Source: Sphingomonas_E sp042693015
GTDB lineage: Bacteria; Pseudomonadota; Alphaproteobacteria; Sphingomonadales; Sphingomonadaceae
Assembly (NCBI RefSeq): GCF_042693015.1
Contig: NZ_CP170544.1
Coordinates: 1,426,001 to 1,490,000, forward strand
Length of the DNA stretch: 64,000 nucleotides
Direction of reading: 5' to 3'
A program made the position numbers and the translations under genes. Each line of letters starts with the position of its first letter. The first letter of the stretch is position 1. Of this stretch, positions 1 through 7,638 are shown piece by piece. The notes under the pieces are model-generated. The model worked only from the letters and a program-made list of their open reading frames with translations. It was not told the origin of the DNA and did not search any database.

Positions 1-1015
1 CGCCCATCGCCGGCCGGTCGATCCGCACGTCGCGATCCGCCGCCCGCCCGCTCAGCAGGCCCGCCGCCCGGCGCGCGGCATCGGCCAGGTCGAGCCGCTC
101 CACCACCGGCGCGAAATCGGGCCGCTCGATCGCCTGCAAATCGACCAGATCCTCGACCAGCGCCAGCAGGTGCCGCCCTGCCGCCGCGATGTCGGTCGCA
201 TAATTGGCATAGTCGCGCCGCAACGGCCCATCGGCCTGTGCGCGGATATGTTCGGCGCCGGCGATGATCCGGTCGAGCGGCGACCGCAGTGCCGCGTCCA
301 GCCGGCGGCCGAAGGCGTCCGCGTTGCCGATCTCGATGGCGGTGCCGCCGCTATCCTTGACCATCGCCAGCGTCGGCGCAGGTGGTGGTGCCACAGCCAC
401 CGCGGCACCCCGCAGCCCGGCGAACCGTCCCGACGCGTCGAAGATCGGCACCGCCGAAAGCCGCACCCGGCCGCCGCCGTCGCGCAACTCGCCTTCCTGA
501 TCGTCGAAACGGCGCTGCGACGCCATGGCGTCAAGGATCGGCAGCACGCCCGCTTCATTCTCGCTCAGCGTGACGAGCTTGGTCAGCGGCTTGCCCAGCA
601 GGGATTCGCGTGACGGCACCACGCCCGGCGACAGCGCGATAAGCTTCAGCGCCTCGTCCGTCTCCCACAGCCAATCCGCCGAGGCGCGGATGAAATCATG
701 CTCCCGGTCGATGATCGCCGCGGGAAAGGCGTCCGCGGCCGGCCGTTCGGTCCAGCCCGCGATGGCGAGCGCGATGCCCTCCCCATGCGGCTCGGCGCGT
801 ACCCAAAGTTCGAGATCGGCATCGCCGTCGGCCGCGATCACGCCGCGCGAAACGACGATCCCCAGCCGGCGCGAAAGACGGGCGACGCTCGCCAGTTGCG
901 GCACGGCGATGACGCCGCCATCCGCACCACCGGCCCGCCGATGCAGCGATTCCAGCGCTGCATCCGCCTCAACGAGGCGGAAGTCCCGATCGAGCCGCCC
1001 ATGGACAGCGGCCAT
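1..1015 (-). CDS. PAS/HisKA sensor-kinase-like protein lacking the phosphoacceptor His (partial, 3' end off the left edge)
   Basis: About 338 codons are visible before the gene runs off the left edge. Its ATG (1013-1015) overlaps the stop of the upstream DUF2336 gene as ATGA, so the two are translationally coupled. Residues about 1-100 are unassigned, about 105-215 look like a PAS domain (WLWETDE stretch), and about 230-300 match the two-helix HisKA dimerisation domain (LRSPLDRIIAGAEHI, then HLLALVEDLVDLQAIE). Where active kinases read SHELRTPL, this protein reads DAALRSPL: Ala241 (codon 293-295) stands in place of the phosphorylated His. The ATP-binding domain would lie outside the window. 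The fold assignment is good. Whether it can be phosphorylated on another residue or acts as a pseudokinase cannot be seen here. Confidence 0.75.
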   Translation of the reverse strand, partial: MAAVHGRLDRDFRLVEADAALESLHRRAGGADGGVIAVPQLASVARLSRRLGIVVSRGVIAADGDADLELWVRAEPHGEGIALAIAGWTERPAADAFPAAIIDREHDFIRASADWLWETDEALKLIALSPGVVPSRESLLGKPLTKLVTLSENEAGVLPILDAMASQRRFDDQEGELRDGGGRVRLSAVPIFDASGRFAGLRGAAVAVAPPPAPTLAMVKDSGGTAIEIGNADAFGRRLDAALRSPLDRIIAGAEHIRAQADGPLRRDYANYATDIAAAGRHLLALVEDLVDLQAIERPDFAPVVERLDLADAARRAAGLLSGRAADRDVRIDRPAMG

Positions 1016-2121
1016 CATTGCCGCAGGCCCGCCTCAAGCTCGTCGATCGCGCCACGGAAGGCGGCGTCAAGACGCCATGGCCGCAGCGTCTCCTCGGCGC
1101 GCCGCCGGTCGAGCGTCATAAACGCCTCGATCCGCGTCGCCGCTGTGTCCGGGTCCATATCGTTGGGGACGCAGCGGAACAGGATGTCGGCGGCCGTCGC
1201 GCTGCCCATGCCGATCGCGCCGAGCAATACCGCCAAGCGGCTGCCATCGGCGTCGAACATCATGTCCCACGCGGAGCCGAACTCGATCCCCGCACGCAGG
1301 GCCAGGCCGGCAACGGTCAGCGCCACACGCCCCTCGGCCAGCGCACGCGAGATCAGGGCGTCGGTCAGGCGATCAGCCGCACGCAACAACAGCGCCAGCG
1401 CAATCGCCCGTCCTTCCAGAGTCGATCCTTCGTCATAACCAGCCAGCAATGCCTGCGCGGCCGTCCCCACCTCGCGATCGGCGATGGCGGGATCGAGCCT
1501 GCCGATATCGATCAGATAGCGCCGCAGGCAGGCCGCCACGCGCCAGATCAGCCGGTACTGCACCTCGGCCGGCAGGTCGGTCCGCGCGAGCACCGGGTCC
1601 TGGAAACGGTCGATCCGCCGGCTTTCGGCGACGATCATCGCCATGGCTGCTTCCGCGATGGCCGGCTCGGAATCGTCGATCAGCATGTCGATCAGTGGCG
1701 GCTCGGTCGACAGTTCGAACATGCGGGCAGCGGTCAGGCGCAGCGTCACGCTCAGCCGATGCTCCTCGGCGCGGCGAAGCACCAGCCCGACGAGTTCCGC
1801 ATCCCGCAGCATGCCGGCATGTTCCATCATCGGCGCTGCGATCGGCGGCGCACCGCCGCTGATCGCTGCCGCCAGCACGGGATCGCGCGTCTCGATCCGT
1901 TGGCCGATGCGATCCCGCAGATCATCTTCGACAGTCGCCACCAATCGCTGCAACAGGTTCGCGGCGGCCGCCCGCTCGATATCCCTTAGTCGCCGGCCTT
2001 CCGGCAGCAACAGGTCGATCAGCGCCAGCCGGATGCGATCGCGACCCGCAATCTGCGCACGCGCCGCATCGCCCAGCAAGCGCTCGGCGCTGTCGATCGG
2101 TTCCGGGACAAAGGCGGCCAT
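1015..2121 (-). CDS. DUF2336 family protein
   Basis: A 368-residue, almost wholly alpha-helical, Ala/Leu/Arg-rich soluble protein with no signal peptide or membrane segment. It resembles the alphaproteobacterial DUF2336 family, whose HEAT-like helical repeats are of unknown function. The ATG at 2121 is preferred over the GTG directly before it because AGTAGGG lies at a good distance upstream. The stop overlaps the start of the PAS/HisKA gene by 4 bp, which suggests the two proteins work together. A near-consensus CtrA-type site (2145-2159) lies just upstream. The family call rests on overall character and context rather than on a hallmark motif. Confidence 0.7.
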   Translation of the reverse strand: MAAFVPEPIDSAERLLGDAARAQIAGRDRIRLALIDLLLPEGRRLRDIERAAAANLLQRLVATVEDDLRDRIGQRIETRDPVLAAAISGGAPPIAAPMMEHAGMLRDAELVGLVLRRAEEHRLSVTLRLTAARMFELSTEPPLIDMLIDDSEPAIAEAAMAMIVAESRRIDRFQDPVLARTDLPAEVQYRLIWRVAACLRRYLIDIGRLDPAIADREVGTAAQALLAGYDEGSTLEGRAIALALLLRAADRLTDALISRALAEGRVALTVAGLALRAGIEFGSAWDMMFDADGSRLAVLLGAIGMGSATAADILFRCVPNDMDPDTAATRIEAFMTLDRRRAEETLRPWRLDAAFRGAIDELEAGLRQ

Positions 2122-2144
2122 CACCCTACTCTAGCGCGATGCGG

Positions 2145-2159
2145 TTAAGGCCCGCTAAA
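2145..2159 (-). promoter_or_regulatory. near-consensus CtrA-type box upstream of the DUF2336 gene
   Basis: On the minus strand the sequence is TTTA-N7-TTAA, one mismatch from the full CtrA consensus TTAA-N7-TTAA, and it sits about 24 bp before the DUF2336 start codon. CtrA itself is encoded at 56.1-56.8 kb. A single mismatched site in 70 bp of intergenic DNA is suggestive only. Confidence 0.35.
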
Positions 2160-2195
2160 CGACGATTATAGTCTTTTGCACCGATGCTTGCGCGA

Positions 2196-3434
2196 TCAGG
2201 CGGGCCCTGCGGTGCGCACCGCCACCCGGCTCGCCACCTCGCGCTGGACGACGGCGAAGGAGGCGATGGCATAAAGCGCGAGCACCGCGATGCCGGCAAA
2301 CCATTGCCCGATCAGCGCAAAGGGCGTCATCGCCCAGATAAGGCCATCAAGGCTCGCCACCCAATGCGGTGCAAGGCCGCCGGGCAAACGCTTCAGGATA
2401 CGCTGCTCACCGATCAGGGCGGCCATCGCCAGCAGGATCGTCGCGCCGATCAACCAGGCGCCCCAACCCGCTTCCTCAGCGATCCCATAACAGAGCACCA
2501 CCAACGCGCCCGACGCAGCGATGCCGCGCGCAATCAGGAAGGCCCGTGCCCATCGCAGCGGCGAAAGCCGCGCCCCCGCCAAACGCTCCGCAACCGCGGC
2601 GATCGGCCCGGACACCATCAAGGCCGCCTGACCCGCCAGCCGCCAGTCGACCCCGAAGAATATCCCCGCAATCACCGCCGCCGTGACGGATCCGACCGCG
2701 AACCAGACAGGATCGACGGCGCGACGCAGCAGTGGCGCCGCCACCAGATTCTCGATGGCAGGGAAGATATGCCGCCACGTCCAGTCCCGCCCGCGCGGTC
2801 GCGCCCCTGCGAGCATCAGGCGGTCGAAGCCTTCCAGATGGGCCACACCGTCCACCAACAGGGGAATCCTGCCGGTTCGGCCGCGGCCATTGCCCGTCGT
2901 AACGTCCATACGTTGGGCATTGGCCTGCACTGCGCGCCGCAGCAGCGTGGATTCCATATCCCAGTCGCCCAGCATCGCTGCCGTGTCGCGCAGAAAGGCA
3001 CCATCAACCATCATCAACCCGGCCCAGCGGGCGGTCGCGTCGATTCGCTCGAAAATCGCATGCTCCGGCTCGTCGGGCACGGTCAGCAGGCTCGGCCCCT
3101 GCGCCTCGGCCATGCGCTCCACCACCGGCGGCGATGCCAGGCAGCCGTCGCCGATCACCAGCAATTTCTCTTCGGGGTGGATGCGATCGGCGGCGTCCGC
3201 CACATCGCGGGTGATATCGACCTTGAGGCCGCTGCGCCGCAATCGTTCGACCGCCTGGGCCAGTGCCACCGGGATCCGCTCCGCTAGGATCAATATCTGC
3301 TCGGCACCGGCATAGCCGGCAAGGCGCGCCTGATGTTCGACAAGCGTCCGCCCGGCCAGCGGCAAGGTCGCGCGCAGCCCTTCGGTTTCGTCGTTAGCCA
3401 GTTGATACGCCGATATCAGCGCCGCGAGCGCCAC
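2196..3434 (-). CDS. membrane protein with a degenerate nucleotidyltransferase-like N-terminal domain
   Basis: A 412-residue protein with a soluble N-terminal half (about 1-235) and a membrane half with roughly six hydrophobic helices (about 243-262, 268-284, 303-320, 325-342, 360-377, 378-396). The N-terminal half has the strand/helix rhythm of GT-A nucleotidyltransferases (PLAGRTLVEHQARLAGYAGA, then an LLVIGDGCL strand), but the usual Gly-rich GxGTRL loop is absent. The layout recalls cytidylyltransferase/CDP-alcohol phosphotransferase fusions, yet the CDP-alcohol signature DGxxAR is not present, so that activity is not claimed. The start is GTG at 3434, preceded by GGGGGAAG. The function is unknown. 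Confidence 0.7.
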   Translation of the reverse strand: MALAALISAYQLANDETEGLRATLPLAGRTLVEHQARLAGYAGAEQILILAERIPVALAQAVERLRRSGLKVDITRDVADAADRIHPEEKLLVIGDGCLASPPVVERMAEAQGPSLLTVPDEPEHAIFERIDATARWAGLMMVDGAFLRDTAAMLGDWDMESTLLRRAVQANAQRMDVTTGNGRGRTGRIPLLVDGVAHLEGFDRLMLAGARPRGRDWTWRHIFPAIENLVAAPLLRRAVDPVWFAVGSVTAAVIAGIFFGVDWRLAGQAALMVSGPIAAVAERLAGARLSPLRWARAFLIARGIAASGALVVLCYGIAEEAGWGAWLIGATILLAMAALIGEQRILKRLPGGLAPHWVASLDGLIWAMTPFALIGQWFAGIAVLALYAIASFAVVQREVASRVAVRTAGPA

Positions 3435-3531
3435 GATGCTTCCCCCAATCGCCTCTTTTCACGCGATAAGCCGGGAAGCCGTGCGATGCAAAGGCGGCGG
3501 GCGCCCAACGGCGCGATTGCCGCGCCGGAAA

Positions 3532-3831
3532 TCAGAGGACGAAGCTGTCGATCGACCGGTTGATCGCGGCAACCACCGTCGGATCGCTGGGCGTGCCGGT
3601 GGCGGCGCGTTCGGCCAGCGCCATCAGGTCGACCGCGGCGAAGCTCGCCGCCAGCCCTTGCAGGCGCAGCGCCGCGATTCGCCATTCGGCCGCGCCGGAC
3701 GCACGATCGAGCGCATCGGCATGGCCGCGCGCACTGGCCAGGAAGACGGTACGCAGCTCGGCCACGAGGGCTGGGTCGCTCCCCACGGCGGCGGCGAGTG
3801 CGGTTTCAAGGGCGCCGGGATCGTACATCAT
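3532..3831 (-). CDS. degenerate HPt-domain protein lacking the phosphorylatable His
   Basis: A 99-residue all-helical protein of the size of a free-standing histidine phosphotransfer (HPt) domain. The core motif A-H-x-L-K-G of active HPt proteins appears here as A-L-R-L-Q-G, followed by LAASFAA where the family has a small/Gly-rich turn. Leu55 therefore replaces the His and Gln58 the Lys. Two adjacent ATGs (3831, 3828) follow a TTG; 3831 is used. It is separated by 97 bp from the membrane protein downstream and is divergent from the coiled-coil protein at 3906. The HPt assignment is by motif alignment only. Confidence 0.6.
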   Translation of the reverse strand: MMYDPGALETALAAAVGSDPALVAELRTVFLASARGHADALDRASGAAEWRIAALRLQGLAASFAAVDLMALAERAATGTPSDPTVVAAINRSIDSFVL

Positions 3832-3905
3832 CGGCAAACTCTGGCACGCGGGGATTAACAGGCGGTTTCAGCAGGCCTTCCGCGACGCAGGAAAGCTGAT
3901 AAACA

Positions 3906-6038
3906 ATGTCTATGAACCAGGGGGCACGATCCACCGACCAATGGCGCGAGCATCGCGCGCTGCTCGAAGCCATTTCCCGCAACCGCGAGGAAGGCGGCGT
4001 CGGAATGCCGACCGAGGAGCCTGCTGCTCCGCCGCCCACTACAGCGCAGCCGGCACCGCTTGTGGCTGAGATGGAACCGGCCGAAATCGGCACGCCCTGG
4101 CGCGACATTGTCATCGGCGGTGCGTTGCTGGTTATCGGCGCGCTGTGGATCGCTGCTGTCGCCACTACGCTGGAAGCGCAGGGCTCGCCGCTCAGCGGCT
4201 TGACCGCCATCGTCTCGCTCGCCAGCGGCCCGCTGGCGCTGCTCGGCGTCCTCTTCCTCGTTCTTCAGCGCACCAGCCGGCGCGAGGCCGTTCGTTTCGG
4301 CCAGACCGCGCAAGCGATGCGGGTCGAATCCATCAATCTCGAGCTGGCGGTCGCCCAGCTAGCTGGCCGCATTGCCGAAAGCCGGCGGGAACTGACCGAT
4401 CACACGGAGCAGTTGCTGAATGTCGGCCAGGATTCGACGTTGCGGCTCGGCGAACTCGCCGCAGCGATGGCGCGCGAAAGCAAGGCGCTTCGGGTCGAAT
4501 CCGATCATCTGGAAACCACCGCCGAAATCGCCCGCAGCGACATGGGAGTGCTGATCGACGATCTGCCGCGTGTCGAAGAACAGGTGCGCAGCCTGATCCA
4601 CCGTCTGCGCGAAGTGGCTGGCGAGGCCGATGGCCGCCTCACGACGTTGACCGGCCAGCTCACCGCGCTGGCCGAACAGGGCGAGAAGGCCGATGCCGTC
4701 GCCGCGGGCGCCGCGCAGCAGCTTGCTACCCAGCTTGCCGCGATTGATCGGCACGGCAACGCCGCCGATGAACGGATCGAAGCGCTGACCGGCCGCATCA
4801 CTGCGCGCGACCAGAACAATCAGGCCTTCCTGGAAGGCGTGGACCGTTCGATCGCCGATATCGAAGCGCGCATCGCCAGTCTCGGCACGAAGGGCGGCGA
4901 TACCGCGCGCGAACTTGGCGAGGCGCTGGTCCAACTCCGTGACCAGAGCGACAGCCTGACCGACCGCCTTGCCGCCGCCGCCCCCGCCACCGAAGCGCTG
5001 GTCGAGCGCGCGACCGCGCTCAAGGCGGCGCTCGATGCCAGCACCACAGGGCTCGGCGAACAGCTTCCGGCCGCGCTCGCCAGCGTCGAGGCGCAGGCCG
5101 AACGCAGCCAGACCGCCATCGCCGCGATGATGCCGGAGGCCGAAGCGCTCCAGCAGGCCGTATCGAACGCGACCGGTAATATCGCCGACGTCGAAAAGGC
5201 GATCACCGACCAGCGGACCGCGCTCGATGCCATCCAGGCATCGGCGGCCGGGCGCCTAGCGGAGATCCGCACCCAGGCCACCGAGTTGCAGGCGAGCATC
5301 GCCGAAGCTGAGCAAAGCGCGCGGACGCTCGCCGATCAGGCCGGCCCGCAACTCGTCGAGGCCCTGCTGCGCGTCCGCGAAACCGCCGTGCAGGCCGCGG
5401 AGCGCGCCCGCGAATCGATCGGCACCGTCATCCCGAACGCCGCCGCGAGCCTCGGCACCGCCACCCGCGAGGCGATCGAGAAGGCGATCAATGAGACGCT
5501 GGCGACGCAATTGGGCGATATCAATGCGACCGCCGAGCGCGCTGTCGCTGCCGCCACGGCGGCGAGCGAACGGCTGCAGAACCAACTCGCGGCGATCAAG
5601 GATACCGCCGCGACGGTCGACGCCCGCGTCGATGAAGTCCACAGCCAGGTGGCCGAGCATGACGAGGAAAGCTTCTCGCGTCGGGTCGCCCTCCTCATCG
5701 AATCGCTCAACTCGACCTCGATCGACGTCGCCAAGATTCTGTCCAACGATGTCACCGACAGCGCCTGGACCTCCTATCTGAAGGGCGATCGCAGCGTCTT
5801 CACGCGCCGCGCGGTTCGCCTCCTTGATGCTGCGGAAACGAAGGAAATCACGCGGCATTATGAGGAAGAGGCCGAGTTCCGCGATCAGGTGAACCGCTAC
5901 ATCCACGATTTCGAAGCGATGCTCCGCCGCGTGCTTTCCAGCCGCGATGGCGCGCCGCTCAGCGTCACCCTGCTCTCCTCGGACATGGGCAAGCTCTATG
6001 TGGCGCTGGCCCAGGCGATCGAGCGGCTGCGCACCTGA
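3906..6038 (+). CDS. large coiled-coil membrane protein (TipN-like architecture)
   Basis: A 710-residue protein. Residues 1-65 are cytoplasmic and Pro-rich, two membrane helices lie at about 68-88 and 100-121, about 125-595 is almost uninterrupted Ala/Glu/Gln-rich coiled coil, and about 600-710 forms a compact, better conserved-looking C-terminal domain (TSIDVAKIL, AWTSYLKGDRSVFTRRAVRL, YIHDFEAMLRRVL). Two N-terminal helices followed by a long coiled coil is the architecture of the Caulobacter polarity factor TipN, but no sequence identity to it is asserted. The protein is convergent with the MATE gene, with only 4 bp between stop codons. The translation start has no strong ribosome-binding site, and the second ATG at 3912 is possible. 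Confidence 0.7.
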   Translation: MSMNQGARSTDQWREHRALLEAISRNREEGGVGMPTEEPAAPPPTTAQPAPLVAEMEPAEIGTPWRDIVIGGALLVIGALWIAAVATTLEAQGSPLSGLTAIVSLASGPLALLGVLFLVLQRTSRREAVRFGQTAQAMRVESINLELAVAQLAGRIAESRRELTDHTEQLLNVGQDSTLRLGELAAAMARESKALRVESDHLETTAEIARSDMGVLIDDLPRVEEQVRSLIHRLREVAGEADGRLTTLTGQLTALAEQGEKADAVAAGAAQQLATQLAAIDRHGNAADERIEALTGRITARDQNNQAFLEGVDRSIADIEARIASLGTKGGDTARELGEALVQLRDQSDSLTDRLAAAAPATEALVERATALKAALDASTTGLGEQLPAALASVEAQAERSQTAIAAMMPEAEALQQAVSNATGNIADVEKAITDQRTALDAIQASAAGRLAEIRTQATELQASIAEAEQSARTLADQAGPQLVEALLRVRETAVQAAERARESIGTVIPNAAASLGTATREAIEKAINETLATQLGDINATAERAVAAATAASERLQNQLAAIKDTAATVDARVDEVHSQVAEHDEESFSRRVALLIESLNSTSIDVAKILSNDVTDSAWTSYLKGDRSVFTRRAVRLLDAAETKEITRHYEEEAEFRDQVNRYIHDFEAMLRRVLSSRDGAPLSVTLLSSDMGKLYVALAQAIERLRT

Positions 6039-6042
6039 TCTA

Positions 6043-7488
6043 CTAGCCGTTCGGCTGGCAGCGTCCGGCCGGCTCCGCGCCCGATATCACCATTTCCTCG
6101 GCCTCGATCGGGTCGGTCTGCGGCATCATCCTCAATTCCCGCCACTTGCCGAAGCGATAATATGCGAATGTCATGATCAACGTCGTCAGCGCGCCGGCAT
6201 TATAGCTCCACCAGATCGCATCCGCGCCGATCCGCGGTTGATAATAGGCTGCCAGACCCAGGCGGACGGGAAAGAAGGCGACGATGAGGATGGCGAGCGG
6301 AACCATCACCGCCCCGTTCGCACGCACCGCGGCGGAAAGCACCGAGGTGACCCCGAACAGGATGAAGCCCCAGCTCACGATCAGATTCATATGCTGGGCG
6401 ACGTCCATGGCGTGACCGTCATTGCCCAGGAACAGCGACAGGGCATGGCGATCGATCGCGAGCATCACCAGCACCGCGCCGCCCGTAATCAGCACGTTCA
6501 TCCAGATGCCCGCCCGCGTCACCTGGCCTACGCGATCCCAGCGGTTGGCGCCGATATTCTGAGCCGCCATCGCGCTCACCGCCGCGCCCAGCGCCATTGC
6601 CGGCATCTGAATGTAGGTCCAGAGCTGGTTGGCGGCACCATAAGCCGCGGTAACCGCCGCACCCTCACGATTGACCAGCCCGATCATCGCGAGAGCGGAA
6701 ATCGAGACCGTGAGCATCTGCAGCCCCATCGGCACGCCCTTGACGAAGATCGTGCGCGTCAGCGTCCGTTCGGGGACAATATAGCCGATCTCGGAACCGC
6801 GCAGGCGCAGCGGCAGATCGCGAACGTAGATGTAGGCGACCAAGGCTGCGAGCGAGATGATGTTGGCGATCAGCGACGCCGTCGCCGCCCCCCTTATTCC
6901 CAATGCGGGTGCAGGTCCCAGCCCCAGGATCAACACAGGGTTGAGCGCGATATCGATCACCGCCGCGAGGATCATGAACCACAAAGGCGTCATCGCGTCG
7001 CCTGTGCCGCGCAGCCCCATGGTCAGCAGCACCATGATCATCCCGGCTGGCAGCCCAAGGAAACTGATACGCAGATAAGCGAGTGCAAAGTCGAAAACTT
7101 CGGGCGGCGTCGCCAGCAAGTGGAGCAGGTTCGGCGCCCATAGCCAGCCCGCCAACGCCACCAGTGTCGCACCCACGGCAAGCATGCCGATCGTCGTGCC
7201 CATCACCCGCCGCGCGCCATCCACATCGTCCGCGCCGATGCGCTGGCCGATCAGGATGGTCGCCGCCATGCCGAAACCGAACACGGCGGAAAACATCAGG
7301 AACATGACGAGATTGGCATTGGCCGTGGCGGCCAGCGCCGCCTCGCCCAGAAACTGCCCTACCCAGATCGCGTTGATCGAGCCGTTGAGCGACTGGAGCA
7401 CGCTCGATCCCAGCGTCGGCAGCGCGAACAGCAACAGCGTGCGCGCGATCGGCCCAGTGGTGAGATCCTGTCCGGGCCGCGTCGCCAT
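6043..7488 (-). CDS. MATE family efflux transporter
   Basis: A 481-residue inner-membrane protein with about twelve hydrophobic helices in two similar halves, as in MATE (multidrug and toxic compound extrusion) exporters, which use Na+ or H+ gradients. The typical starts of the two halves are visible (FALPTLGSSVLQSLNGSINAI near the N-terminus; VKGVPMGLQMLTVS in the middle). The open frame extends upstream to 7617, but the ATG at 7488 is chosen: it follows GGAGAA at good spacing, and the family's ARTLLLFALP helix begins soon after. The substrate cannot be inferred. Confidence 0.93.
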   Translation of the reverse strand: MATRPGQDLTTGPIARTLLLFALPTLGSSVLQSLNGSINAIWVGQFLGEAALAATANANLVMFLMFSAVFGFGMAATILIGQRIGADDVDGARRVMGTTIGMLAVGATLVALAGWLWAPNLLHLLATPPEVFDFALAYLRISFLGLPAGMIMVLLTMGLRGTGDAMTPLWFMILAAVIDIALNPVLILGLGPAPALGIRGAATASLIANIISLAALVAYIYVRDLPLRLRGSEIGYIVPERTLTRTIFVKGVPMGLQMLTVSISALAMIGLVNREGAAVTAAYGAANQLWTYIQMPAMALGAAVSAMAAQNIGANRWDRVGQVTRAGIWMNVLITGGAVLVMLAIDRHALSLFLGNDGHAMDVAQHMNLIVSWGFILFGVTSVLSAAVRANGAVMVPLAILIVAFFPVRLGLAAYYQPRIGADAIWWSYNAGALTTLIMTFAYYRFGKWRELRMMPQTDPIEAEEMVISGAEPAGRCQPNG

Positions 7489-7638
7489 GCCTGTTCTCCG
7501 TCCGCCGGCGAAGGCCGGAGAGACGTCTGTAACCATTGGCCATATCGCGACAAGCGTGAACGCACCGCCGCCGCGATTTCTATGGCCGCTCCGCCGCCGC
7601 CTTTGCCGAAATGGCAAGGGCCGCGACGGATATCGGGA

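Noticed and set aside
3855..3875. TTAA-N7-TTTC upstream of the HPt-like gene as a CtrA box
   Set aside because: Two mismatches in one half-site; not better than chance.
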